Counted from the first letter of the stretch, positions 1 to 7,176 are shown. The stretch: DNA of 17,239 nt from Microbacteriaceae bacterium (GCA_022701925.1 JAKONM010000062.1:1-17239); one strand, 5' to 3'. Numbers and translations: made by a program. The notes: generated from the letters alone by a model not told the origin.

Positions 1-528
1 CGCCTGGTCACCGACCTGCTCGACGTCAGCCGCGTGCAGGCCGGCGCGCTGGCGGTCGTGCTGGAGTCCGTGGACGTGCCCGACCTGCTGCCCGCGGTGC
101 TGGCCGACCTCGACGCGGGCCCGGACGACCTGCTGCTGCACGTGCCGGAGGAGCTGCCCGCCGTGCGCGCCGACCCCGTTCTGCTGCAGCGCGTGATCGT
201 GAACCTGCTGTCGAACGCGATCCGCCACTCCCCTGCCGGGCACCCGCCCGAGCTGTCGGTCTCCGTGTTCGGCGACCGGCTGCAGGTGCGGGTCGTCGAC
301 CACGGCCCCGGCGTCGACGAGGAGCTGCGGGGACGCATGTTCGAGCCGTTCCAGCACGACTCCGACACCTCCGACACGGGCGGCATCGGTCTGGGGCTGG
401 CCCTGTCGCGCGGCTTCGCGGAGGGCATGGATGGCACGCTGGAGGCCGAGGACACCCCGGGAGGCGGACTGACGATGGCGATCGAGCTGCCCGTCGACAC
501 GGTCGTGCGAGAGCCGGCCGAGCCGTGA
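1..528 (+). CDS. kdpD: KdpD-type sensor histidine kinase, C-terminal part (cut by window start)
   Basis: Only the last 175 residues are present, read in frame from base 1. The fragment begins just after where the phosphoacceptor His helix should be (RLVTDLLDVSRVQAG is the usual end of a HisKA dimerisation domain) and then holds a complete HATPase_c domain: N box LLQRVIVNLLSNAIRHSP, G1 box VVDHGPGVD, F box MFEPFQ, G2 box GIGLGLALSRGFAEG. It would phosphorylate the response regulator whose GTG start overlaps its TGA stop (bases 525-528). The name KdpD rests mainly on that partner being KdpE-like; the N-terminal KdpD and Usp sensor domains that would prove it lie outside the window. KdpD normally senses K+ limitation at the membrane and controls kdpFABC, which would be expected upstream. 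A generic OmpR-type kinase is the alternative. Confidence 0.85.
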   Translation, partial: RLVTDLLDVSRVQAGALAVVLESVDVPDLLPAVLADLDAGPDDLLLHVPEELPAVRADPVLLQRVIVNLLSNAIRHSPAGHPPELSVSVFGDRLQVRVVDHGPGVDEELRGRMFEPFQHDSDTSDTGGIGLGLALSRGFAEGMDGTLEAEDTPGGGLTMAIELPVDTVVREPAEP

Positions 529-1202
529 GGATCCTGGTCGCCGACGACGACCCGCAGATCCTGAAGGCGCTGCGCATCATCCTGACCGCGCACGGCTACG
601 ACGTCTCGACCGCCCGCACGGGCAAGGAGGCGCTGGACGCCGCCGCGCACGACCGGCCCGACCTGATCCTGCTGGACCTGGGGATGCCCGAGCTGGACGG
701 CGTCGCCGTGATCGAGGCGGTGCGCGGCTGGACGACGACGCCGATCCTGGTCGTCTCGGGTCGCTCGGACACGGCCGGCAAGGTCGACGCGCTCGACGCC
801 GGCGCGAACGACTACGTGGTCAAGCCGTTCGCCACGGACGAGCTGCTGGCGCGGATCCGCGCCCTGACGCGGCGCGCCCCCGACGCCGCCGACGAGCCCT
901 CCGTGGCGTTCGGCGACGTGGTCGTGGACCTCGCCGCCCGGCGGGTCACGCGCGCCGGCGCGGAGGTGCGGCTGACGCCGACCGAGTGGGCCGTGCTCGA
1001 GCCCCTCATCCGCAACCCCCGCCGCCTCGTCACGCAGCAGACCCTGCTGACGCGCGTGTGGGGACCGACGCACACGCGCGACTCGGGGTACCTGCGCATC
1101 TACCTGGGCACGCTGCGCAAGAAGCTGGAGGCCGAGCCCGCCCGCCCGAAGCACCTGATCACCGAGCCCGGCATCGGCTACCGCTTCACGCCCGACGACT
1201 GA
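525..1202 (+). CDS. kdpE: KdpE-type OmpR-family response regulator
   Basis: 225 residues, the same length as E. coli KdpE. Residues 1-115 are a receiver domain with acidic pocket D7-D9, phosphoacceptor D51 (ILLDLGMP), S78 and K100 (VVKPF). Residues about 128-222 are an OmpR/PhoB winged helix. The tail (VWGPTHTRDSGYLRIYLGTLRKKLE, then HLITEPGIGYRF) is characteristic of KdpE: the VWGP, YLR and LITEPGxGYRF pieces are family hallmarks. The GTG start at 525 overlaps the kinase stop, so the two are translationally coupled. Known role: activates kdpFABC, the high-affinity K+ P-type ATPase, at low K+. No kdp structural gene follows, so the target operon is probably upstream, as in other actinobacteria where kdpDE follows kdpABC. 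Confident in the family, slightly less in the exact regulon. Confidence 0.93.
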   Translation: MRILVADDDPQILKALRIILTAHGYDVSTARTGKEALDAAAHDRPDLILLDLGMPELDGVAVIEAVRGWTTTPILVVSGRSDTAGKVDALDAGANDYVVKPFATDELLARIRALTRRAPDAADEPSVAFGDVVVDLAARRVTRAGAEVRLTPTEWAVLEPLIRNPRRLVTQQTLLTRVWGPTHTRDSGYLRIYLGTLRKKLEAEPARPKHLITEPGIGYRFTPDD

Positions 1203-1212
1203 CGGCGCATCG

Positions 1213-1464
1213 GTGCGCGCAGTTCGACCGAGCGTCCGCGTGAACGGCGACCGCCTGCTCCCCGCGCAGACCGGGGAGGGGGTCGGGTCCGCGCTGCGCA
1301 CGGCACGGGTGCGGGGCGCGCGCGACGAGCTGCTGCGAACCGCGACCACGGCCGATGACGACGCCGCCGTGCTGCGCGGGTGGGGCTTCGCCCCGCTGGC
1401 GGCCCACCCGGCCCTGCACCGCTCCACCCTCGGCGAGCGGCCCCCGCGGTTCCCGACGCCCTGA
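1213..1464 (+). CDS. doubtful small ORF downstream of kdpE
   Basis: An 83-residue reading frame from a GTG 10 bases after the kdpE stop to a TGA at 1462-1464. Third codon positions are overwhelmingly G or C, as in true genes here, but in such GC-rich DNA this is weak support. I recognise no domain, no signal peptide and no membrane segment. The C-terminal half (AVLRGWGFAPLAAHP) looks more protein-like than the Arg/Val-rich start, and a second GTG at 1240 could be the true start. No Shine-Dalgarno is evident. It occupies the gap between kdpE and the convergent small membrane-protein gene. If it is not a gene, the 278 bases from 1203 to 1480 hold nothing else I can identify. Confidence 0.3.
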   Translation: MRAVRPSVRVNGDRLLPAQTGEGVGSALRTARVRGARDELLRTATTADDDAAVLRGWGFAPLAAHPALHRSTLGERPPRFPTP

Positions 1465-1480
1465 CCGAGCCGCCCGCGCC

Positions 1481-1693
1481 TCAGTGGAACTGCGGCACGA
1501 CCAGCCACAGCCCGAACAGCACCGCCGCCGCGCACAGCGCGAAGCAGGCGTAGGCCGCGCCGACGCGCGCCGTGCTGCCCGCGGCGTGCCCGTCCGACAG
1601 CAGCCGCACGCCGCCGGCGTAGAAGACCGTCAGCACGACGGTCGCCACCACCGCCACCGCGGCCACCACGAAGAAGCTGCCCCACTGGATCAT
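1481..1693 (-). CDS. small two-helix membrane protein downstream of pit
   Basis: 70 residues, ATG at 1693, TGA at 1481-1483. The start codon overlaps the pit stop codon (ATGA, 1690-1693), so translation is probably coupled to pit. The protein opens with MIQWGSFFVVAAVAVVATVV, a membrane helix at about residues 5-27, then a polar Gly/Ala/Ser/Arg loop (about 28-45) and a second helix (about 46-66), ending in VVPQFH. A long upstream extension of the frame exists but lies inside pit and has shadow-like Arg/Gly-rich composition. I cannot name a family. The overlap suggests an accessory or stabilising partner of the phosphate transporter, which is inference only. Confidence 0.8.
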   Translation of the reverse strand: MIQWGSFFVVAAVAVVATVVLTVFYAGGVRLLSDGHAAGSTARVGAAYACFALCAAAVLFGLWLVVPQFH

Positions 1694-2838
1694 GCGCCGA
1701 CCTCCGCCTTCTCGCCGCGCTGCGGCTGCTGCTCGTTCACGTTGCCCGACGTCACCGGCGCCCGCCGCGACAGCCAGTAGATGACCCCGATCACGGCGAT
1801 CGCGCCCACCGCCACGATGCCGAGCCCGATGGTGCTGCTCACCGCGATCCAGGCCGAGAGCGCGCCGACGGCCGCCGCGGCCGGCAGCGTCAGCAGCCAC
1901 CCGAGCCCGATCCTCCCCGCGACGCCCCAGTGCACCGCGGCCAGCCGCTTGCCCAGCCCGACGCCGACGACCGAGCCGGACACCACCTGCGTGGTCGACA
2001 GCGGGAAGCCCAGGTGCGACGCCGCCAGGATCGTGGCCGCCGACGACGCCTCGGCCGCGAAGCCCTGCGGCGACTCCACGTCGGTGATGCGGGTGCCGAC
2101 CGTGCGCATGATGCGCCAGCCGCCGATCGCCGTGCCGAGCGCGATCGCCAGGCCGCAGCCCAGGATCACCCAGAACTGCGGGCCGGTGTCCGGCTGCTGC
2201 AGGTTCGCGGCGACCAGGGTCAGGGTGATCACGCCCATCGTCTTCTGCGCGTCGGAGGTGCCGTGCGCCAGGGCGACCAGCGACGCCGACACGGTCTGCG
2301 CGATGCGGAAGGCGCCCTTCGCGTGCGGCACGGTCGCCTGCCGCGTGGTGCGGTAGACGATCACGGTGCCGATCAGCGCGGCGACGCCGGCCACCAGCGG
2401 CGCGAGCAGCGCGGGGAGGACGATGTTGGTCACGACGCTGCCGAAGTTCACGGCGCCGATGCCGCTGCCGAGCAGCGCGGCGCCGATCAGTCCGCCGAAC
2501 AGCGCGTGGGACGAGCTGGAGGGCAGGCCCAGGTACCAGGTGACGAAGTTCCAGAGCGTCGCACCGATCAGGCCGGCGAAGATCAGCGCCGGGGTGATCA
2601 GCTCGCGACCGTCCGAGTCGGTGTTGATGATGCCGGAGCTGATGGTCTTCGCCACCTCGGTGGAGAGGAACGCGCCGATCAGGTTCAGCACCGCGGCCAG
2701 CACGACCGCGACGCGCGGCTTCAGCGCGCCGGTGGCCACCGAGGTGGCCATCGCGTTCGCCGTGTCGTGGAAGCCGTTGGTGAAGTCGAACAGCAGGGCG
2801 AAGGCGATCACCAGGATCACCGTGAGCGTGAGGTCCAC
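1690..2838 (-). CDS. pit: inorganic phosphate transporter, PiT family
   Basis: 382 residues from a GTG at 2838. PiT proteins (PF01384) are low-affinity cation-coupled phosphate symporters of the plasma membrane built from two homologous halves. The family signature is clear in both: DFTNGFHDTANAMATSVATG near residue 16, and ASHLGFPLSTTQVVSGSVVG in the second half; GLPSSSSHALFGG and LAHGTSDAQKTMGV are also typical. About 9-10 hydrophobic helices are visible. The GTG was chosen because the first membrane helix (LTLTVILVIAFALLF) begins right after it, and because a TANNNT -10 box lies exactly 7 bases upstream, which fits a leaderless transcript; the 40-residue upstream extension is Arg/Ser-rich and unlike a PiT N-terminus. 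No PhoU-like partner is adjacent. A PHO-box-like repeat sits just upstream of the -10. Confidence 0.95.
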   Translation of the reverse strand: MDLTLTVILVIAFALLFDFTNGFHDTANAMATSVATGALKPRVAVVLAAVLNLIGAFLSTEVAKTISSGIINTDSDGRELITPALIFAGLIGATLWNFVTWYLGLPSSSSHALFGGLIGAALLGSGIGAVNFGSVVTNIVLPALLAPLVAGVAALIGTVIVYRTTRQATVPHAKGAFRIAQTVSASLVALAHGTSDAQKTMGVITLTLVAANLQQPDTGPQFWVILGCGLAIALGTAIGGWRIMRTVGTRITDVESPQGFAAEASSAATILAASHLGFPLSTTQVVSGSVVGVGLGKRLAAVHWGVAGRIGLGWLLTLPAAAAVGALSAWIAVSSTIGLGIVAVGAIAVIGVIYWLSRRAPVTSGNVNEQQPQRGEKAEVGA

Positions 2839-2845
2839 GTCGCGG

Positions 2846-2851
2846 ACGTTA
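2846..2851 (-). promoter_or_regulatory. -10 box of pit, leaderless promoter
   Basis: On the minus strand TAACGT (TANNNT) is followed by exactly 7 bases (CCGCGAC) and then the GTG start of pit, so transcription is expected to begin at or next to the start codon. No Shine-Dalgarno is present, which agrees. No clear -35 hexamer. Confidence 0.6.
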
Positions 2852-2856
2852 TGAGT

Positions 2857-2878
2857 CCTGTGTGAACAGGCGACGACC
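2857..2878 (-). promoter_or_regulatory. PHO-box-like direct repeat upstream of pit
   Basis: Two 11-base units in tandem on the minus strand: GGTCGTCGCCT (2868-2878) and GTTCACACAGG (2857-2867). The second matches the Streptomyces PhoP unit consensus G(G/T)TCAYYYR(G/C) at 9 of 10 positions, the first at 7 of 10. They end 5 bases upstream of the -10 box, where an activator or repressor could touch RNA polymerase. Phosphate control of a phosphate transporter is biologically sensible, but the match is imperfect. Confidence 0.4.
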
Positions 2879-2956
2879 GGTTGCTGGGATCCCGCCGTGC
2901 GATCCTGACCCCGGCCGGCCGGACGCCGCCGGCGCGACCGCCGACCGGGGGATGCC

Positions 2957-3829
2957 ATGGGCGCGGACGACGTGGTTGCGGCGGCCGAGGCGGTCTACGC
3001 GGTGCCGCCGGCGACCTTCACCGCCGAGCGGAAGGCGCGCTCGGCCGCGGCGCGGGCGGTGGGGAACCGCGACCTGGCCGCCCGGATCGCCGCGCTGCCC
3101 AAGCCCTCCGCCTCCGCCGCGCTCGTGAACCGCCTGGTGCACGACGCGGACGACGACCTGGTGGCCGTGCTGCGCCTGGGCGCCGCGCTGCGCGAGGCGC
3201 AGCAGGCCGGCGACCCCGTGCGGCTGCGCGCCCTGACCGCCGAGCGGCGGCACCTGCTCGACCGCCTCGCCGCCGACGCGGCCGACCGCGCGGAGCACGA
3301 CGGGCGCCGTCCCGGCACGGCCGTGCTGGAGGAGCTGCAGCAGACGCTCCAGGCGGCGATGGCGGGCGGCGCCGCTGCCGCGGCCGTGCGGTCGGGCCGG
3401 CTGGTGCGGGCGCTCACCGCGGACGGGCTGGAGCCCGCGGACCTCCGCGGCGCCGTCGCACCGGAGGGCTCCCTGCCGGACCCCGAGCCGCTGCCCGCGG
3501 CGGCGGACGCCGGCGAGGCGCCGGACCCCGCTGCCGACCCCGCCGCCGAGGAGGCCGCGCGGCGTCGGGCCGAGGCCGCGCAGCGGGCCGCGGCGGCGCG
3601 TGAAGCAGCCGACGAGGCCGAGCGGGCCGCCGCTGCGGCACGGCAGGAGGCGGACGAGCGGGGCCGCGCCGCGCAGGTCGATCGGGCCCGGGTGGACCTG
3701 CTCCGTGCGCGGCTGCGGGACGCGGAGGTCGCGGCGGCCTCGAGCGAGCGAGCGGCCGCGGAGTCGCGGGCACGAGCGGCGGACCTGGCGGGGTCCGCAG
3801 CCCGCGCAGCCGCAGCCGCAGCCGACTGA
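2957..3829 (+). CDS. conserved actinobacterial-type coiled-coil protein, function unknown
   Basis: 290 residues, ATG at 2957 with a good Shine-Dalgarno (GGGGGA, 2947-2952). Residues about 1-155 form an alpha-helical domain beginning VVAAAEAVYAVPPATFTAERKARSAAAR and containing LAARIAALPKPSASAALVNRLV. This layout (short helix, R/K-rich segment, LRKPS-like turn, then AVN-like helix) resembles a widespread actinobacterial hypothetical family, as far as I recall. Residues about 160-190 are a Pro/Asp/Ala linker. Residues about 190-285 are an Ala/Arg/Glu heptad-rich coiled coil. No signal peptide or membrane helix, so it is probably cytosolic. It is divergent from pit and convergent with the GlfT2-like gene, apparently a single-gene unit. 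I cannot assign a function; low-complexity Ala/Arg content makes homology searches of the C-terminal half unreliable. Confidence 0.8.
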   Translation: MGADDVVAAAEAVYAVPPATFTAERKARSAAARAVGNRDLAARIAALPKPSASAALVNRLVHDADDDLVAVLRLGAALREAQQAGDPVRLRALTAERRHLLDRLAADAADRAEHDGRRPGTAVLEELQQTLQAAMAGGAAAAAVRSGRLVRALTADGLEPADLRGAVAPEGSLPDPEPLPAAADAGEAPDPAADPAAEEAARRRAEAAQRAAAAREAADEAERAAAAARQEADERGRAAQVDRARVDLLRARLRDAEVAAASSERAAAESRARAADLAGSAARAAAAAAD

Positions 3830-3857
3830 TCCCCCTCCGCCTCCGCCCGCCCGCCAT

Positions 3858-3960
3858 CTCGCGGATCCGCAGTTCCCGCGCGGATCCGCAAGAACCGGGC
3901 GACACGCCGGCCGACGGGCCGGGGAGCCGGCGTGTCGCCCAGGAACTGCGGATCCGCGAG
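3858..3960. terminator. nested palindrome, probable bidirectional terminator or dispersed palindromic element
   Basis: The outer arms are perfect 19-base inverted repeats (3858-3876 and 3942-3960; core CGGATCCGCAGTTCC). The inner arms are perfect 15-base inverted repeats (GGGCGACACGCCGGC at 3897-3911, complement at 3926-3940) around a 14-base loop. The left side carries an extra 20 bases (3877-3896) that look like a diverged second copy of the outer arm. It lies between the convergent genes ending at 3829 and 3981, so it can end transcription from both sides. There is no T-tract. Its complexity suggests more than a simple terminator. Confidence 0.6.
3861..3957. repeat. three copies of the 10-bp palindrome GCGGATCCGC
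   Basis: GCGGATCCGC is its own reverse complement and occurs at 3861-3870, 3880-3889 and 3948-3957. The first two are followed by AGTTCC and AAGAACC, the third is preceded by GGAACT, so they are parts of a repeated unit in direct and inverted orientation inside the palindrome between the two convergent genes. Confidence 0.75.
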
Positions 3961-3980
3961 CCTCCGCGAATGTGCGCGGA

Positions 3981-5876
3981 CTACTCGGAGGCGGCGTCGA
4001 AGCGCTGCTGCCAGGCGGCCGGGGAGGCCAGCTCGGGCGCGGCCCCGCGGTAGTCGCGCTGCAGCGCGGGCCACGCGGACCACAGCCGCAGGTGCAGCCG
4101 CAGGCTCGTCGCGAGCAGGCGGCGGAACGCGCGCGGGTCGCGCCGCACGCGGAAGTACGCCTCCCCGTCGGCCGTCGGCGTGAAGACGTCGTCGAAGGAC
4201 GGCAGCACCCACCAGGTGCCGCGGCCGCTCGGCAGCCGCACCGCCTCCCTGCTGCGCACGGGCGCGAACAGGTGCCGGGCCACGTGCAGCGCGGTCCACA
4301 CCGCCAGGCGCCCGCCGCGCGGTGCGGCCACCGGTGCCAGCGCGCGCGGCGCCGCGGTCACGACCTCCTCGTCCACCACCGCCAGCGGCACCCGCTGCTG
4401 GTCGAGCGCGCCCTCGGAGAGGGCCAGCAGGCGCGTCACCTCCGCGTCCGGCGCGCCCCGCAGCGCACCCGGACCGGCCAGCACCGCCCGCAGCCCCTCC
4501 TGGCGCCGCTCGACGGCGAAGGTCTGCAGGGCCAGCAGCTGCTTCACCTCCAGGGCCAGCATCGACAGCAGCACCGGGGTGCGCGTCGTGCGGGCGCCGT
4601 GCAGCAGCGCGACGACCAGCCGGTTCCTGGCGTGGAAGAAGGCGCCCCAGCCGCGGGAGTCGTCCTTGTCCCGCCACGACGCGTGCCACACGGCGGCGCC
4701 CTGCAGGCTGACGGTCTCGAAGCCGGAGCGGCGCGCCCGCAGGGCGTACTCCGCGTCGTCCCACTTCAGGAACAGCGGCATCGCGTACCCGACCGCGCGC
4801 ACGACGTCGACCGGGATCAGCGCGCCCCACCAGCCGGCGAAGTCGGCGGCCGGCATGCGGTGCAGCGCCGGGGTCGCCGACGCGGGGTCGGCGGCCACGT
4901 CCAGCCCCGCCAGCCGCTCGTCGGCGGCGGACCACCACAGGGTGCGCTCGGCGATGCGCTCGGCGGCGGCCTCCAGCACGGCGGGCCGGCCGGCGTCGAG
5001 CATCTGCAGCCCGACCATCTCGCCGCCGGTGGCGCGCCGTCCGAACTCCACCGCGCGCAGCAGGGCCGCGGGCTCGACCACCACGTCGTCGTCCAGCAGC
5101 AGCGCGAACGCCGCCCCCGCCTGCCGCTCCGCCTCGTGCATGACGCGGGAGTAGCCGCCGGCGCCGCCCAGGTTCGCCTGCCGCACCACGTCGAGCCGGG
5201 GGCCGCCCTCCGGCAGCGCCTCGCGCAGGGCCGCCTCGACGGGCCGCGGCGCGTGGTCGACGACGACGATCCGGGCCAGCTGCGCGGTCAGCGCCGGGGC
5301 GCCCGCGATGCGGCGGAGGTTCTCCGCCAGGTCGACGACGCGGCCGGTGGTCGGCGTGCCGATCACGACGGACCCGGGCCGGGCCGGCACGTCGACCTCC
5401 CACCCCGCGTCGAGCAGCCGCACCGGCTGCGCGCCGGCGCGCAGCGTGAACCAGACGAGGCCGGGCGCACCCGCGCCGCCGGTCTCGACCAGCACCGTCT
5501 CGGCGACGTCGGCGGCCAGCAGCCGGCGCTCGACCACGGAGCCCGCGCCCTCGGCGTCGGAGCGGTGCACCGTCAGCACCGCCCCGGCCGACACGCGCAC
5601 CTGCAGCCGCACGACGCCGACCGCGGCGCGCGTGCGCCACTGCGCCGCCGGGAAGGCGTTGAAGTAGGTGCCGAAGTCGGCGGAGGCCCGCGGAGGCACG
5701 ACCAGCGAGTCGCGCACGCCCGTGCCGGTCTCGACGCGCCCGTCCGGCTCCGCGCCGTGCGCGTACAGGCCGAGCGGCGCCCGCCCGTCGGTCAGCGGGC
5801 CGGTGACGTCGTGGACGCGCCGCCAGCCGGCGGCGGCGCGGAGGGCTGCGGGGTGCGGAGCGGTGCGGGGGTGCAT
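3981..5876 (-). CDS. GlfT2-like galactofuranosyltransferase (GT2 family)
   Basis: 631 residues, close to the 637 of mycobacterial GlfT2, which transfers Galf from UDP-Galf to a growing galactan at the cytoplasmic face of the membrane. The N-terminal beta-sandwich carries the typical TYFNAFPAAQWR (about residues 70-81). The GT-A domain shows NLGGAGGYSR, then metal-binding D262-D264 (LLLDDDVVVEP), W372-D373-D374 (LFLKWDDAEYALRA) and W397-H398 in WHASWRDKDD, followed by FFHARNRLVVALLH. In M. tuberculosis GlfT2 the corresponding residues are D256/D258 and H396 (metal) and D372 (base), so all key residues are kept in register. A helical C-terminal region follows. The ATG at 5876 lies 10 bases after a TAGCGT -10 box, with a PHO-box-like repeat further upstream. 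Without mycolates in the likely host family, the product is probably a galactofuranose-containing wall glycopolymer rather than arabinogalactan. No glf (UDP-Galp mutase) is in the window. Confidence 0.92.
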   Translation of the reverse strand: MHPRTAPHPAALRAAAGWRRVHDVTGPLTDGRAPLGLYAHGAEPDGRVETGTGVRDSLVVPPRASADFGTYFNAFPAAQWRTRAAVGVVRLQVRVSAGAVLTVHRSDAEGAGSVVERRLLAADVAETVLVETGGAGAPGLVWFTLRAGAQPVRLLDAGWEVDVPARPGSVVIGTPTTGRVVDLAENLRRIAGAPALTAQLARIVVVDHAPRPVEAALREALPEGGPRLDVVRQANLGGAGGYSRVMHEAERQAGAAFALLLDDDVVVEPAALLRAVEFGRRATGGEMVGLQMLDAGRPAVLEAAAERIAERTLWWSAADERLAGLDVAADPASATPALHRMPAADFAGWWGALIPVDVVRAVGYAMPLFLKWDDAEYALRARRSGFETVSLQGAAVWHASWRDKDDSRGWGAFFHARNRLVVALLHGARTTRTPVLLSMLALEVKQLLALQTFAVERRQEGLRAVLAGPGALRGAPDAEVTRLLALSEGALDQQRVPLAVVDEEVVTAAPRALAPVAAPRGGRLAVWTALHVARHLFAPVRSREAVRLPSGRGTWWVLPSFDDVFTPTADGEAYFRVRRDPRAFRRLLATSLRLHLRLWSAWPALQRDYRGAAPELASPAAWQQRFDAASE

Positions 5877-5886
5877 CAGACGGGCG

Positions 5887-5892
5887 ACGCTA
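5887..5892 (-). promoter_or_regulatory. -10 box of the GlfT2-like gene
   Basis: Minus-strand TAGCGT (TANNNT) followed by 10 bases and the ATG. Transcription would start about 3 bases before the start codon, an almost leaderless message; no Shine-Dalgarno is seen in the short leader. This separates the gene from the preceding minus-strand gene, whose stop is at 5950. Confidence 0.55.
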
Positions 5893-5919
5893 GGCGGGAC
5901 GGGCGTCGGGCGGACGGGC

Positions 5920-5941
5920 AGTCGGTGACCGGCGGGTGAAC
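5920..5941 (-). promoter_or_regulatory. PHO-box-like 11-bp direct repeat upstream of the GlfT2-like gene
   Basis: On the minus strand the first unit is GTTCACCCGCC (5931-5941), matching the PhoP unit consensus G(G/T)TCAYYYR(G/C) at all 10 positions. It is followed directly by GGTCACCGACT (5920-5930), matching at 9 of 10. The 11-base period is that of actinobacterial PhoP sites. The box ends 27 bases upstream of the -10. It lies in the 73-base intergenic gap, so it is not constrained by coding. Confidence 0.5.
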
Positions 5942-5949
5942 GATCGCCC

Positions 5950-7146
5950 TCAGCCCTCCACCAGCCGCAGCGCCCGGCGCAGCCCGCCGGCGGCGAGGCG
6001 CCGCGGGGTCAGGCGGCGGCCCGGTGCGGCGAACGCGGCGCGCGCCGCCTCCGTGCGGCGGCGCGACTCGTGCACGCCGCTGTCCCACAGCGCGTCGTGC
6101 AGCCGCGGCGAACGCCCCTGCACGACGTCGACGATCCGCTCCGCGAACCGGTCGGCGGGCGCCGCCCCGTCGTGGGCGGGGAACACGTCGTCGATCCACG
6201 CCGGCTCGGGCGAGCCCAGGTCGTCGGCCGCGATCTGGTCGAAGCGGCGCAGCAGGCCGCTCGGCAGCAGCGGCGGGTTCAGCGAGCCGTCGTCCACCCG
6301 GTCGGCCACGAAGGCGACCCTCACGCCGTGGGCGATCGCCTCGAGCGCGGCGGTGGAGGACACCGTCAGCAGCAGGTCGGCGCGCTGCACCACGGTCTCG
6401 ACCGGCGTGTGGTCGATGCGCAGGTTCGGGGGCAGCCTCCGGGTGGCCGCCCAGCCCTCCGGAGAGGTGCGCATGCGGTGGAAGGTGTCCTCGCCGGGGC
6501 GGTGGCGCGGCTTCAGCAGCACGGTGCGATCGGGGTGCCGCACCGCGTAGTCGAGCAGCCCGTCCCACAGCAGCACGCGGTCGGCCTCGGTGCGGGGCAC
6601 GGTCGGCTGGTCCGTGAGGACGACGGTGCGGATCGGGCCGGTCCGCTGCGGTGCCGGGGTCGTGGGCAGCAGCGCCAGCCCGGCGAGCAGCAGGTTGCCG
6701 TCCGGCATGCCCAGCCGCCGCGCCGCGTCCGCGAAGAGGGCCAGGTCGCCGCGGGTGTTCACCGCCAGCACGTCCGCCAGCGAGCGCCCCAGGTAGCCGG
6801 ACACCAGGTCGTAGAGCGCCATGCCCACGTAGCCGGCCGCCATCACCGGTCGCCGTCCCGGCGCGGTGGCCGCGTGCACGTCGCGGAAGAACCGCTCCAC
6901 GTTCGGCCCGTCGAGCACCGGCAGCACGGCGTCCGCGGCGGCCGCCGCGGCCACCACCTCCGGCCACGGGTCGAAGCGCGGCCGCCGGCCGGTGACCGCG
7001 GCGATCTGCGCGTCGGAGAGCAGGCGCGGGGCGCCCGTCGTCGGCACGCGCAGGTCGACCTCGACCCCGCGGGCCTCCAGCGCGTCCGCCACCCGCGAGC
7101 CGTACTTCAGGCTCGAGTCGAAGCCCGCCACCACCACTGCGCGCAC
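5950..7146 (-). CDS. putative GT-B glycosyltransferase (DUF6716-like)
   Basis: 398 residues from a GTG at 7146, chosen because a strong Shine-Dalgarno (GAGGAGGGGG) ends 5 bases upstream and the protein then starts directly with a Rossmann strand (RAVVVAGFDSSLKYGSRVADAL). The opening resembles actinobacterial proteins annotated DUF6716 putative glycosyltransferase, from memory. The C-terminal half looks like the donor domain of a GT-B enzyme: TVLLKPRHRPGED (K212-H215) and LLLTVSSTAALEAIAHG (S263-T265) occupy the places of the HP and S-S/T motifs of bacterial sialyl- and polysialyltransferases and of CDP-glycerol-type transferases. No membrane helix, so it is cytosolic or peripheral. It is transcribed divergently from the sialyltransferase/neuAB operon across a 74-base gap, which suggests a role in the same glycan. 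Donor and acceptor cannot be read from sequence. Confidence 0.8.
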   Translation of the reverse strand: MRAVVVAGFDSSLKYGSRVADALEARGVEVDLRVPTTGAPRLLSDAQIAAVTGRRPRFDPWPEVVAAAAAADAVLPVLDGPNVERFFRDVHAATAPGRRPVMAAGYVGMALYDLVSGYLGRSLADVLAVNTRGDLALFADAARRLGMPDGNLLLAGLALLPTTPAPQRTGPIRTVVLTDQPTVPRTEADRVLLWDGLLDYAVRHPDRTVLLKPRHRPGEDTFHRMRTSPEGWAATRRLPPNLRIDHTPVETVVQRADLLLTVSSTAALEAIAHGVRVAFVADRVDDGSLNPPLLPSGLLRRFDQIAADDLGSPEPAWIDDVFPAHDGAAPADRFAERIVDVVQGRSPRLHDALWDSGVHESRRRTEAARAAFAAPGRRLTPRRLAAGGLRRALRLVEG

Positions 7147-7151
7147 GTCAG

Positions 7152-7161
7152 CCCCCTCCTC
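7152..7161 (-). promoter_or_regulatory. strong ribosome binding site deciding the 7146 start
   Basis: Minus-strand GAGGAGGGGG, 5 bases before GTG at 7144-7146. It argues against the in-frame ATG 51 bases upstream, which would also lie outside the predicted transcript. Confidence 0.7.
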
Positions 7162-7176
7162 GCCCGATGGCGGCGG

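Noticed and set aside
2839..2958. 40-residue N-terminal extension of Pit
   Set aside because: It is Arg/Ser/Gly-rich, would include the predicted -10 box and the PHO-like repeat, and PiT proteins begin at the first helix.
2995..5640. An 881-codon open frame on the minus strand
   Set aside because: It is Arg/Ala/Gly-rich, overlaps both the 290-residue plus-strand gene and the GlfT2-like gene in other frames, and has no domain; long shadow frames are usual at this GC content.
3600..5939. A 779-codon open frame on the plus strand
   Set aside because: Antisense shadow of the GlfT2-like gene, with His/Gln/Arg-rich low-complexity composition.
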